Both the position numbers and the translations under genes were made by a program. From Acetobacter malorum (GTDB taxonomy: Bacteria; Pseudomonadota; Alphaproteobacteria; Acetobacterales; Acetobacteraceae), in contig NZ_JOPG01000007.1 in the NCBI RefSeq assembly GCF_002153605.1, positions 143,667-207,666 of the forward strand: a DNA stretch of 64,000 nucleotides. The letters run 5' to 3'. The stretch's first letter is position 1; each line of letters starts with the position of its first letter. The notes under the pieces are model-generated. The model saw only the letters and a list, made by a program, of their open reading frames with translations, ran no database searches and was not told the DNA's origin. Below are positions 26,661 to 33,812 of the stretch, piece by piece.

Positions 26661-28038
26661 ATCCTATCCAACGCCGACCACCGGCTACACCGATAATGGT
26701 GGACTGGTACAGCGTGGCGTTAACAATATTGCGGAGCAGTGGGATTACGTTACGGTTCCCGCGCCGTCACAGCCTTGGCGTATTCTGATTGAGGGCGATC
26801 TGCCCACGCCGGCAACCACGCCGTCCGTTTCGGTGTCTGTTTTCAACGGGAACCTTCCTTTGTTCTCGGCATCGGGAACGTGGCAGGTGCAGGGGCAGAG
26901 CAGCGCAAACGCAGATAAACATAACTGGAAGCTGAAGCTGCGCAATGCAGTGACCGGCAATAAGCTGTCTGTTAAAATTGGTGACTGGTTCCCGATGAGC
27001 AGCGTCACGCTGAAGGCTTACGGGACAGACAGGACGCTCGTGCGCGACAGCCTGACAACGGATATCTGGCGTCAGGTGCATAGCTATCCTGCCGGTCTTC
27101 TGGCCCCTCAGTCAGCCTATCGCTATTGGGATGCTACAGATTTAGGCACGCATACGTCTGCCCTCTTCTGCACGGCAGGTTTCCCTGTTGAAGTCTGGCA
27201 GAATGGCGATTTTCTGGGCCTTTACGTGCTGCGCAGCCCTGCTGACGTTAATGACTACCTGATGGATGCTAGCAATAATCAGCATATCCTGATCCAACCC
27301 CAGCATGCCAACGGGTTATGGGACGGTACGTTCCATTCCACAGAATGGTCCGTACAGTCTCCTGCGATCAGCGGCTACGATGATCAGGACGATATTTCGA
27401 CATCCTCCCCTGATATCAATGCAGCTTGCCAGCGGATTATCGGTTGGATGGGGGCATGTAACAACGGCACGACTGACGCGAGAGCCACGTATAGGCAGTA
27501 TTTGGATCTGATCTCGTTCTTGGATTATGTGCTGGTTTGCGAGCTGTCAGGGTCGTTTGACAGCATGCAGAATAACTTTGAACTCGGCAGCTGGGATGCT
27601 ACCGCATCTAGCGGTCTCTGGTATTTCTGGCCCTATGATGAAGACGAAACGTGGGGGCTGGTTTTCTTCCTGACTGGCATCCAATCCGATGCGGATCAAA
27701 TTGGATGGGTTACTAAAAAGGGTGGTAAAGCAGATCAGGATCCGGGCTTTTTTAATCTGGCGCATACCGTGTTCCTGCCGGAACTACGGGCACGTTGGCG
27801 TGAATTGCGGGATGCAAGCATTATTTCCTCACAGAATATCAATGCAGCGATCAAGCGTCAGGTTGATCTGATCGACCCGGCGTCAATGGTGCAGGATATT
27901 GTAAACTGGCCGCTCGATATTGCGACTGGCGCTCCTGCCGCAATGCAGGCGGGAGGGAAATGGTCAGTTGCGTATATCATGCAATACGCGGCAACGCGCA
28001 TCGCATGGATTGATGCGCAGTGGGGCTATAGCAGCTAA
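26653..28038 (+). CDS. CotH-family kinase-like protein in phage tail cassette
   Basis: About 461 residues with the CotH (spore-coat kinase) pattern. KHNWKLKLR (codons 26917-26943) resembles the ATP-lysine strand, FPVEVWQNGDFLGLYVL the following hairpin, SFDSMQNNFEL (27553-27585) the D-x4-N catalytic segment, and WPYDEDETWG (27628-27657) the DxD metal site. CotH proteins are secretory-type kinases related to Fam20C. No signal peptide is seen here. The start is probably TTG 26653 with GGAG 9 nt upstream; an ATG at 26602 is in frame but deep inside the previous gene. Its position after two tail-fibre genes suggests it is a virion-tail component or acts on one. Confidence 0.75.
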   Translation: MAKSYPTPTTGYTDNGGLVQRGVNNIAEQWDYVTVPAPSQPWRILIEGDLPTPATTPSVSVSVFNGNLPLFSASGTWQVQGQSSANADKHNWKLKLRNAVTGNKLSVKIGDWFPMSSVTLKAYGTDRTLVRDSLTTDIWRQVHSYPAGLLAPQSAYRYWDATDLGTHTSALFCTAGFPVEVWQNGDFLGLYVLRSPADVNDYLMDASNNQHILIQPQHANGLWDGTFHSTEWSVQSPAISGYDDQDDISTSSPDINAACQRIIGWMGACNNGTTDARATYRQYLDLISFLDYVLVCELSGSFDSMQNNFELGSWDATASSGLWYFWPYDEDETWGLVFFLTGIQSDADQIGWVTKKGGKADQDPGFFNLAHTVFLPELRARWRELRDASIISSQNINAAIKRQVDLIDPASMVQDIVNWPLDIATGAPAAMQAGGKWSVAYIMQYAATRIAWIDAQWGYSS

Positions 28039-28067
28039 CAAACTGACTGCCCATACGCATAAAACAT

Positions 28068-28090
28068 ACCGCCGTGTGGGCGGTTTTTTT
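28068..28090 (+). terminator. intrinsic terminator-like hairpin before the coiled-coil membrane gene
   Basis: ACCGCC (28068-28073) and GGCGGT (28079-28084) with a 5-nt loop, followed by six more T. It lies 29 bp after the CotH-like stop and 15 bp before the next ATG. The following TCCGGA-to-ATG spacing repeats that seen after the hairpin at 24832-24860. Confidence 0.75.
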
Positions 28091-28105
28091 GTATCCGGAA
28101 AACCT

Positions 28106-28612
28106 ATGACTGAAGAACAGAGCGGCATAAGTGTCGCGACTGATGGTGATCTGCGCGAAATTATTGGCGGTCATGAAATTCGTCTCGCTGCCGTTGAGCG
28201 TCGGCAGGACGCGACGGATGGAAAGCTGGACGGTATCAGCAAGGACCTTGCGACGATGCGGGCAGAAGAGAATGCGCGCACTGTGGCGACCACAGCCGGA
28301 ATAAGCCGTCTGGAAGTGCGGGTGTTTGATCTCGTTACCCAACTCGCAAAACTTACAGGTGCGCAAGAAAACCAGAACCGGCTTTCTGAAGAAAACCTGC
28401 GCCGTTGGCGAACACGATCAGTAATCATTGGGATTATTTGCACCATTGCTGCGGCAGCAGGTGGCACCGTTCTTTCCAGCCAAACGTGGGATAACTACCT
28501 GTTTGGCAATGTCGGGTTCCTGCACCGCCACCCCCTTCCAGTTCCTGCGCCGCAACCCCAACAGCAAGACACTGTGTATGCGCTGGCTCCCCGAAATTGG
28601 GAAAAATCATGA
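28106..28612 (+). CDS. coiled-coil protein with one membrane helix, phage cassette
   Basis: A 168-residue protein of unknown function. Residues about 15-100 are charged and heptad-like (EIRLAAVERRQDATDGKLDGI, LEVRVFDLVTQLAKLTGAQE), predicting a long coiled coil. One membrane helix follows (SVIIGIICTIAAAAGGTVL, about 107-125), then a Pro/Gln-rich tail. This layout resembles lysis-cassette membrane proteins of temperate phages. The frame is open upstream, but the ATG at 28106 is favoured by TCCGGA just before it. It overlaps the hydrolase by 4 nt. Confidence 0.65.
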   Translation: MTEEQSGISVATDGDLREIIGGHEIRLAAVERRQDATDGKLDGISKDLATMRAEENARTVATTAGISRLEVRVFDLVTQLAKLTGAQENQNRLSEENLRRWRTRSVIIGIICTIAAAAGGTVLSSQTWDNYLFGNVGFLHRHPLPVPAPQPQQQDTVYALAPRNWEKS

Positions 28613-29043
28613 CATCGACATTACCAATCACTGACTTCGCGCAGGCAGCGGCTCGCACGGCCTGGGGCGAGGCGCGGGGGGAGGGAAAGCGTGGCATGCA
28701 GGCGGTTCTGAACGTCATCGGCAACAGGGCGACACATCCGGGCTGGTGGGGGCATGATATCGCCGGGGTATGTCAGGCTCATGCCCAGTTTTCCTGTTGG
28801 AATACAAATGATCCAAACAGAGAAAAACTTCTGACAGTGACTGATTCAGACATGCAGTTTCGTGAGGCTCTGGCTCTGGCTAGCTGCCTTGTGAAGGGCT
28901 GCCTGCCTGACCTGACTGGCGCAGCGGACCACTATTATGACTGGCGTGGTCAGCGACCCCGTTGGGCGCAAGATCGCTTTTATAAATGCACTATTGGCTA
29001 TCACAGATTTTATCGTGTTGGCCTGAGAGGAGATGGGACGTGA
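28609..29043 (+). CDS. SleB-like cell wall hydrolase (phage endolysin)
   Basis: A 144-residue Hydrolase_2/SleB-type enzyme. ARTAWGEARGEG carries the catalytic glutamate, followed by QAVLNVIGNRA, FSCWN and DHYYDW, all typical of this peptidoglycan-hydrolase family. There is no signal peptide, as expected for an endolysin released through a holin. It overlaps the coiled-coil gene upstream and the holin-like gene downstream by 4 nt each, a classical lysis-cassette layout. Confidence 0.85.
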   Translation: MTSTLPITDFAQAAARTAWGEARGEGKRGMQAVLNVIGNRATHPGWWGHDIAGVCQAHAQFSCWNTNDPNREKLLTVTDSDMQFREALALASCLVKGCLPDLTGAADHYYDWRGQRPRWAQDRFYKCTIGYHRFYRVGLRGDGT

Positions 29044-29357
29044 CAAACAGCACGCAAAGCGCCTTTGCGGTTAATGCGGCCAAGATTGGGGGCATCACTA
29101 CGGTGGTGCCCCTTTTGTTTTCAGAAATTCCGGAACCGTGGAGTTCGGTCATCTCCGGGGTGATCATCATCTGTGGAGGTGTCACTGCGGCAATCCAGCC
29201 CCCGCAAGCGGGCAGCAAATGGATGATTCCCTATCAGGTTGTTTCCGCCATTGGCCTAAACATTGGCTGGGCTGTCAATCATATTGGGGCGCGGGTTGAG
29301 GTCTCTCAGGGGCTGCCTGCGCAAGACTCACCTACCGGGCAGGACAAACATTCATGA
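29040..29357 (+). CDS. holin-like small membrane protein
   Basis: A 105-residue protein with two hydrophobic segments (ITTVVPLLFSEIP to VISGVIIICGGVTAAI, and IPYQVVSAIGLNIGWAV) and short polar ends. It directly follows the hydrolase, so a holin role is the best guess. The start is GTG at 29040 with GGAG upstream, overlapping the hydrolase stop by 4 nt. The gene contains a terminator-like hairpin (29089-29121). Confidence 0.65.
   Translation: MTNSTQSAFAVNAAKIGGITTVVPLLFSEIPEPWSSVISGVIIICGGVTAAIQPPQAGSKWMIPYQVVSAIGLNIGWAVNHIGARVEVSQGLPAQDSPTGQDKHS
29089..29121 (+). terminator. terminator-like hairpin inside the holin-like gene
   Basis: GGGGCATCAC (29089-29098), loop TACG, GTGGTGCCCC (29103-29112), then TTTTGTTTT. 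The stem is 10 bp with one G-T pair. It lies about 50 nt inside the coding region, where it could reduce expression of the holin-like and lipoprotein genes unless transcription is antiterminated or ribosome-covered. Confidence 0.55.
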
Positions 29358-29902
29358 TCCAGTCCCGTCGTAATTTCCTTCGCTCTGCTAGCCTTATGGC
29401 TGCTGGTGGCACACTCACGGCTTGCACAGTTACGACAAGTGGCAAAATGACAGCGCTTACGCTTAACACGGCAAGGGTCAAAGCCTACGCACAGGCCGGT
29501 ATCAATGCTGTCACAACAATTCTCAGCATAACGGCCGTGTCCACCGCTATGGGGGCTCCGGCTGTGGCCGTTATTGAGGCGGCAGGGGGCGCTTTGTCCA
29601 CTGCATTCTCTGCGTTGGCCAGTGAGACGAATGGGAGTCTGACAGTCAGCTACGACAACACCAGTTTCAAAACGCGCATTGATACGCTGCTGGTGGATCT
29701 CAACAATGTTGCCCTGGCACTCCGGGCCGGGTTGGTGGCGGCTCAGCAGACTGTGACCAACACCGTGATCAATACAGCTATTATCACCTTTAACGCGCTG
29801 CAGACCGTGATTGATGCGTTTGAAGGAGTTCTTGGTATCAACATGACAAACGTCACAGATGAACAGGAGGCAACAGCACTCTCTGTGCTGGCAGTGCAAT
29901 GA
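29354..29902 (+). CDS. Tat-signal lipoprotein of the phage cassette
   Basis: A 182-residue protein. The N-terminus SRRNFLRSASLMAAGGTLTAC combines a twin-arginine motif (RRNFL) with a lipobox (LTAC, Cys23), so it should be exported by Tat and lipidated. The mature part is Ala/Thr/Val-rich and helical (TILSITAVSTAMGAPAVAVIEAAGG) and is of no known family. It overlaps the holin-like gene by 4 nt. Prophage lipoproteins can act in lysis as spanins or in superinfection exclusion; neither is proven here. Confidence 0.65.
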   Translation: MIQSRRNFLRSASLMAAGGTLTACTVTTSGKMTALTLNTARVKAYAQAGINAVTTILSITAVSTAMGAPAVAVIEAAGGALSTAFSALASETNGSLTVSYDNTSFKTRIDTLLVDLNNVALALRAGLVAAQQTVTNTVINTAIITFNALQTVIDAFEGVLGINMTNVTDEQEATALSVLAVQ

Positions 29903-30012
29903 CAGGCTTTGAGTGTGGCCTGATCCTGGGTAGCCTCACTACGTTGGTGTTGGGATCTGGTCTCGCGATGTTGCTGTTATGGAAGAAACGTCGGAATGAT
30001 CCGTTTAGTTGA
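29899..30012 (+). CDS. 37-residue one-helix membrane peptide
   Basis: A short frame starting at the ATG that overlaps the lipoprotein stop by 4 nt (ATGA). The product has one hydrophobic helix (residues about 6-29, GLILGSLTTLVLGSGL then AMLLL) followed by a basic tail WKKRRNDPFS. The positive-inside end and the coupled start argue that it is real. It has the size and layout of small phage lysis or membrane-anchor peptides. Confidence 0.55.
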   Translation: MTGFECGLILGSLTTLVLGSGLAMLLLWKKRRNDPFS

Positions 30013-30206
30013 TCAGGCTGGAGCAGCCGTCCTCCAAACCGCTTCAGACACGATCTGATAGGTAAGTTGCAGTCTGCTGGTCATTGATTGCCACGTGTGA
30101 TCATCTGGCGCACGAGAAAAAACGATATTGATTGTCTTGCACGCAGTGGCGCTGGGAACAGAGCTTCCTGCAGAACGTTTTCGTTCAAAATAGGGAGGAC
30201 GCGTCC

Positions 30207-30332
30207 ATGGAAAAACTGTCTGAGGACTTCAAAGCTCGCCAGAAACCGGTGGCCCGCATTATTGTTGCTGTGAGTGCTGCACTGGCGGGTTTCCTGATCA
30301 TGCTGTTCCGGTCGATCAAAAAAACCAGATAA
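30207..30332 (+). CDS. 41-residue one-helix membrane peptide
   Basis: MEKLSEDFKARQKPVAR precedes a single hydrophobic helix (IIVAVSAALAGFLIMLF) and a basic end RSIKKTR. A strong GGGAGG lies 9 nt upstream of the ATG at 30207, and a strong terminator follows 27 nt after the stop, so this looks like a genuine small gene. It is separated from the phage cassette by 194 bp, so it may be a host gene or an independent part of the cassette. Confidence 0.6.
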   Translation: MEKLSEDFKARQKPVARIIVAVSAALAGFLIMLFRSIKKTR

Positions 30333-30359
30333 TTTCTGAAAATCCAGTTCTTTAAAAAC

Positions 30360-30407
30360 GGCCCGGTTCTTTCTGCTTTATGCAGAGGAGCCGGGCCTCT
30401 TTTTTTG
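30360..30407 (+). terminator. intrinsic terminator ending the cassette
   Basis: GGCCCGG (30360-30366) pairs with CCGGGCC (30391-30397), with an inner CTGC/GCAG stem, followed by TCTTTTTTTG. It lies 27 nt after the 41-residue gene. Confidence 0.88.
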
Positions 30408-30789
30408 ATTCTGGACGCTTTCTGAATCAGTTTTGAAAATCCTGAAACATCAGGCGGTTAGGAATGCTGACATAATCCCGGTAAGATGTACCCGTTATCC
30501 ACAGGCTTACCCCCGTAGGCATCCTCAGATTCTGGGGATAAGTGCGAAGGCTTTCGGTGGCAGGCGTAGCGCGGCATCAGGTCAGTGCATCTGATAACGC
30601 CCGAGTGGGAAGAAGCGCGCACGGTGATCAGGAGAAGACGGCCGCAGTCAGAAGCGTGAGCTCAAATTGAAAAATGCGCGGCTTCTCGGTGGAGCTCGTG
30701 CCCGGATGATGAAAATAGAGAATGAGCGGGAAATCCACTCTCATCCCCCTTTATGCAAAAAGCATAAGGGGATGAAGAGCAGTAGATAC
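30408..30789. other. 382-bp non-coding stretch between the phage cassette and tRNA-Leu
   Basis: No gene can be supported. It holds copy 2 of the 51-bp dispersed element (30495-30545) and an imperfect hairpin (CATCCCCC...GGGGATG, 30742-30774). Confidence 0.5.
30495..30545. repeat. 51-bp dispersed element with paired DnaA-box-like motifs, copy 2
   Basis: Starts with TTATCCACA and ends with TGGGGATAA plus GTGC, matching copy 1 (9256-9306) at 46 of 51 positions. The ends are conserved and the changes fall in the middle. It lies between the phage cassette and tRNA-Leu. Confidence 0.7.
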
Positions 30790-30819
30790 AAAAAAACCGC
30801 AGCGAACTGCGGTTTTTTT
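30790..30819 (-). terminator. intrinsic terminator of tRNA-Leu
   Basis: CCGCAG (30797-30802), loop CGAA, CTGCGG (30807-30812), flanked by A7 on the left and T8 on the right. It works on both strands and sits directly after the CCA end of the minus-strand tRNA-Leu. Confidence 0.88.
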
Positions 30820-30906
30820 TGGTGCCCAGAAGAAGACTCGAACTTCCACGACCTTGCGGCCACAGATACCTGAAACCTGCGCGTCTACCAATTCCGCCAT
30901 CTGGGC
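30820..30906 (-). tRNA. tRNA-Leu (CAG)
   Basis: 87 nt including CCA, with the long variable arm of a class II tRNA. The acceptor GCCCAGA pairs with TCTGGGC, the anticodon loop TTCAGGT gives CAG (codon CUG), the variable arm is TGGCCGCAAGGTCGT and the T-loop is TTCGAGT. Confidence 0.95.
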
Positions 30907-31214
30907 TCAGATGACAACCGGGTGACCCCGGCTGGTGAAGGGGTATTTAGCTCGACCCCGTACTCTCGTCAACGGGAAAAATGCATTTTTCTCAGGTTTT
31001 GTTTCTTTTTGTTCTGCGGTGTCTGTTGGAAGTGCAAAATTCCTCAGAAAACCGCCATTTTTCAGGGTTTGGCGTCTGTGATTTTCGTGTGGTGCTGGCT
31101 GTCCGGTCTGGTGCTGAACCATTTGTGCTCACCGAACGTTCCGGAAAGCAGCGTAGACTATCCGCAGGCCACCCCAGGAGGCAGGCCAGAGCAGACAGGA
31201 GTGGAAAGAGCACT
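30907..31214. other. 308-bp spacer between tRNA-Leu and the NDUFA9-like gene
   Basis: It should hold the divergent promoters of tRNA-Leu and the reductase gene. The downstream frame is open back to 30981, but that N-terminal extension has no homologous look (mixed Cys/Phe/Arg composition), so it is treated as non-coding. No clear -35/-10 pair was found. Confidence 0.4.
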
Positions 31215-32168
31215 ATGAGTGAGCAGAAGATTGCAACAGTCTTTGGTGGTGGTGGCTTTGTGGGGCGGTATGTTGTCCAGCGTCTGGCCGAGGCCGGATA
31301 TACTGTGCGGATTGCCTGTCGCAGGCCGGATAAAGCCGCCTCCCTGCGGGTTCTGGGCAAGCTGGGGCAAATCGCGCCTTTTTATGCCTCGGTGCTGGAT
31401 GATGCCTCGGTAGCGTGTGTGGTCGAGGGTGCTTCTGTTGTTATCAATCTGGCCGCTGTGCTGGGGGATGCATCCGGGCAGGGGCTGGAGGCGGTGAATG
31501 TTCAGGGAGCGGGTAGGGTAGCGCGTCTGTCCGCACAGGCTGGGGTGCCTGCCTTTGTGCAAATGTCTGCGCTGGGGGCGTCTCCTGCGGCACCGTCTGC
31601 CTATGGCCGGAGTCGCGCTGAGGGGGAAGACGCTGTCCGGGCCGCTATGCCGCAGGCGTCCATTGTCCGGCCGTCCGTTATTTTTGGCCCGGAAGATCAT
31701 TTCTTTAACATGTTCGCCACCTTGGCGCGGTATCTGCCGGTTCTCCCCGTTTATGGGGCCAACGCCCGACTTCAGCCTGTGTATGTAGGAGATGTGGCGC
31801 AGGTTGTGGCGCGACTGGCGGAAGATCCCTCGCTGGCTGGGCAGGTGTGGGAGCTTGGTGGGCCGGATATTCTGACCATGAAGCAGATTTATCAGTGGGT
31901 GCTGCGCACCACGCAGCGGTCTCGCATGCTTTATGGGGTGCCTCCGGTTCTGGCGCGGATTCAGGCGGCCATTTTCGAGCGTTTGCCGGGACATATCCTG
32001 ACGCGTGACCAGTTGCTGATGCTGTCTGAGGACAATGTTGTACCCCCGGGTCAGTCAGGTTTTGAAAAGCTGGGGCTGACCCCACAGAGCATAGAGGCCA
32101 TCGTGCCGTTTTATTTGACCCGTTATCGAGCAGGAGGTGGTCGTTCAGGGGTTCGCCTTGTGGAATAA
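31215..32168 (+). CDS. NDUFA9-like NAD(P)-binding protein (complex I-associated)
   Basis: A 317-residue atypical short-chain dehydrogenase. ATVFGGGGFVGRYVVQRL is the dinucleotide-binding GxxGxxG loop. VINLAAVLG, YGRSRAEGE (Tyr-x3 region) and RPSVIFGPEDHFFNMFA match the NDUFA9/39-kDa complex I subunit family of alphaproteobacteria and mitochondria, which also includes sterol- and quinone-related reductases. The ATG at 31215 begins exactly where the fold begins. It likely binds NADPH and supports respiratory complex I or lipid quinone metabolism. Confidence 0.85.
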   Translation: MSEQKIATVFGGGGFVGRYVVQRLAEAGYTVRIACRRPDKAASLRVLGKLGQIAPFYASVLDDASVACVVEGASVVINLAAVLGDASGQGLEAVNVQGAGRVARLSAQAGVPAFVQMSALGASPAAPSAYGRSRAEGEDAVRAAMPQASIVRPSVIFGPEDHFFNMFATLARYLPVLPVYGANARLQPVYVGDVAQVVARLAEDPSLAGQVWELGGPDILTMKQIYQWVLRTTQRSRMLYGVPPVLARIQAAIFERLPGHILTRDQLLMLSEDNVVPPGQSGFEKLGLTPQSIEAIVPFYLTRYRAGGGRSGVRLVE

Positions 32169-32363
32169 GGGATTAGAGATAAAAAGGTCCGATATGTGTC
32201 CTATATAAATGGGTTTTTCAGGTCGAATCTTTTTCAAAAATTGGAAAAATAAAGAAAGGACAGTAATGCTGTCTTTTCAGAGTGGCGCATAAGGCGCTAC
32301 CTCAGTCCTGCTTGTTTGGGGCGAGGTCTGTCTGACGCGCGCCCTGTCTCCGGGGATCGCCTT

Positions 32364-33812
32364 ATGACCACACCCATGCTGAAATTTGTCTCTGTCGCTC
32401 AAAAGCAGCCTGATAAGCGCACAGCGCAGGCGCGACGGGCGGATTTTGCGGAGATTTATGAAGACTTTTCTCCCGCTGCGGCCGGCGAGCAGGCCAGCCG
32501 GTGCTCCCAGTGCGGCGTGCCGTTCTGTTCCGTGCATTGCCCGCTGGGGAACAACATCCCGGACTGGCTGATGCTGACGGCAGAAGGGCGGCTGGAAGAG
32601 GCCTACGAGGTCTCTTCCGCAACCAATACCTTCCCTGAAATTTGTGGACGCATCTGCCCGCAGGACCGCCTGTGTGAAGGCAATTGCGTCATTGAGCCGG
32701 GGTTTGAGAGCGTCACCATTGGTGCGGTCGAGCGGTATATTACCGACACTGCTTTTGAGAATAACTGGGTCAAACCTACACGCCCGGTGCGGGAACGGAC
32801 GGAGTCCGTGGGTATTGTCGGCGCGGGGCCAGCCGGTCTGGCTGCGGCTGAGCGTCTGCGGGCATCAGGTTATCAGGTGCATGTGTATGACCGGTATGAC
32901 CGCGTGGGTGGCCTGCTGGTTTACGGCATTCCCGGCTTTAAGCTGGAAAAAGAGATCGTTGCGCGCCGTCATGCGCTGCTGGAAGAAAGCGGCGTGACGT
33001 TCCATCTGGGGCAGGGTGTTGGCGGCGGCGAGGGGGATCTGTCCTTTGCCGATCTGCGCAGCCGCCATCAGGCCGTGCTGATTGCCACGGGTGTTTACAA
33101 ATCCCGCGAGATTGGTGGCCCCGGTGCCGGGCTGGCGGGTATTGAGCGCGCTCTGGATTATCTGACGGCATCCAACCGTCGCTCTCTGGGCGACACACTG
33201 CCGGACGATGCGCAGGCGCTGGATGCCAAAGGTAAGAATGTCGTGGTGCTGGGTGGTGGCGATACCGCCATGGACTGCGTGCGCACGGCCATTCGGCAGG
33301 GTGCTAAATCCGTCAAATGTCTGTACCGGCGCGATAAGGCCAACATGCCGGGGTCCGCGCGCGAAGTGAAAAACGCGGAAGAAGAAGGCGTTGAGTTTGT
33401 CTGGCTGTCCGCGCCGGAAGCGTTTCTGGGCGATGACCATGTAACGGGCGTGCGCGCCACGCGCATGAAGCTGGGCCTGCCGGATGCGACGGGCCGCCAG
33501 TCTGTCGAGCCGCTGGAAGGCAGTTCCTTCACGCTGGACGCGGATCTGGTGATTGCCGCTCTGGGGTTTGACCCGGAACCGCTGCCGCAACTGTGGGGGC
33601 AGCCGGATCTTGCCGTTTCCCGCTGGGGCACGCTCAAGGTGGGGCATGAGAGCTTTATGACCACTCTGCCCGGCGTGTTTGCCGCAGGCGATATTGTGCG
33701 CGGGGCCAGTCTGGTGGTGTGGGCTATTCGCGATGGTCGGGATGCGGCGGAACGCATTCATCAATGGATTGAAACACACGCAACGGCGCAGGCCGTGGCG
33801 GAGCAGGGATAA
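32364..33812 (+). CDS. gltD: glutamate synthase (NADPH) small subunit GltD
   Basis: A 482-residue flavoprotein that passes electrons from NADPH through FAD and Fe-S clusters to GltB. The N-terminal Cys-rich domain (CSQCGVPFCSVHCPLGNNIPDW and CGRICPQDRLCEGNC) binds two 4Fe-4S clusters. VGIVGAGPAGLAAAERL is the FAD site, and VVVLGGGDTAMDCVRTA the NADPH site. The ATG at 32364 is chosen over an upstream frame because homology begins at LKFV. It precedes gltB with a 1-nt overlap (TAATG). Confidence 0.97.
   Translation: MTTPMLKFVSVAQKQPDKRTAQARRADFAEIYEDFSPAAAGEQASRCSQCGVPFCSVHCPLGNNIPDWLMLTAEGRLEEAYEVSSATNTFPEICGRICPQDRLCEGNCVIEPGFESVTIGAVERYITDTAFENNWVKPTRPVRERTESVGIVGAGPAGLAAAERLRASGYQVHVYDRYDRVGGLLVYGIPGFKLEKEIVARRHALLEESGVTFHLGQGVGGGEGDLSFADLRSRHQAVLIATGVYKSREIGGPGAGLAGIERALDYLTASNRRSLGDTLPDDAQALDAKGKNVVVLGGGDTAMDCVRTAIRQGAKSVKCLYRRDKANMPGSAREVKNAEEEGVEFVWLSAPEAFLGDDHVTGVRATRMKLGLPDATGRQSVEPLEGSSFTLDADLVIAALGFDPEPLPQLWGQPDLAVSRWGTLKVGHESFMTTLPGVFAAGDIVRGASLVVWAIRDGRDAAERIHQWIETHATAQAVAEQG

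Noticed and set aside
30820..30906. tRNA-Leu as attachment site of the phage cassette
   Set aside because: No duplicate of the tRNA 3' end was found on the other side of the cassette (near 24.8 kb) and there is no integrase, so an att site cannot be supported.
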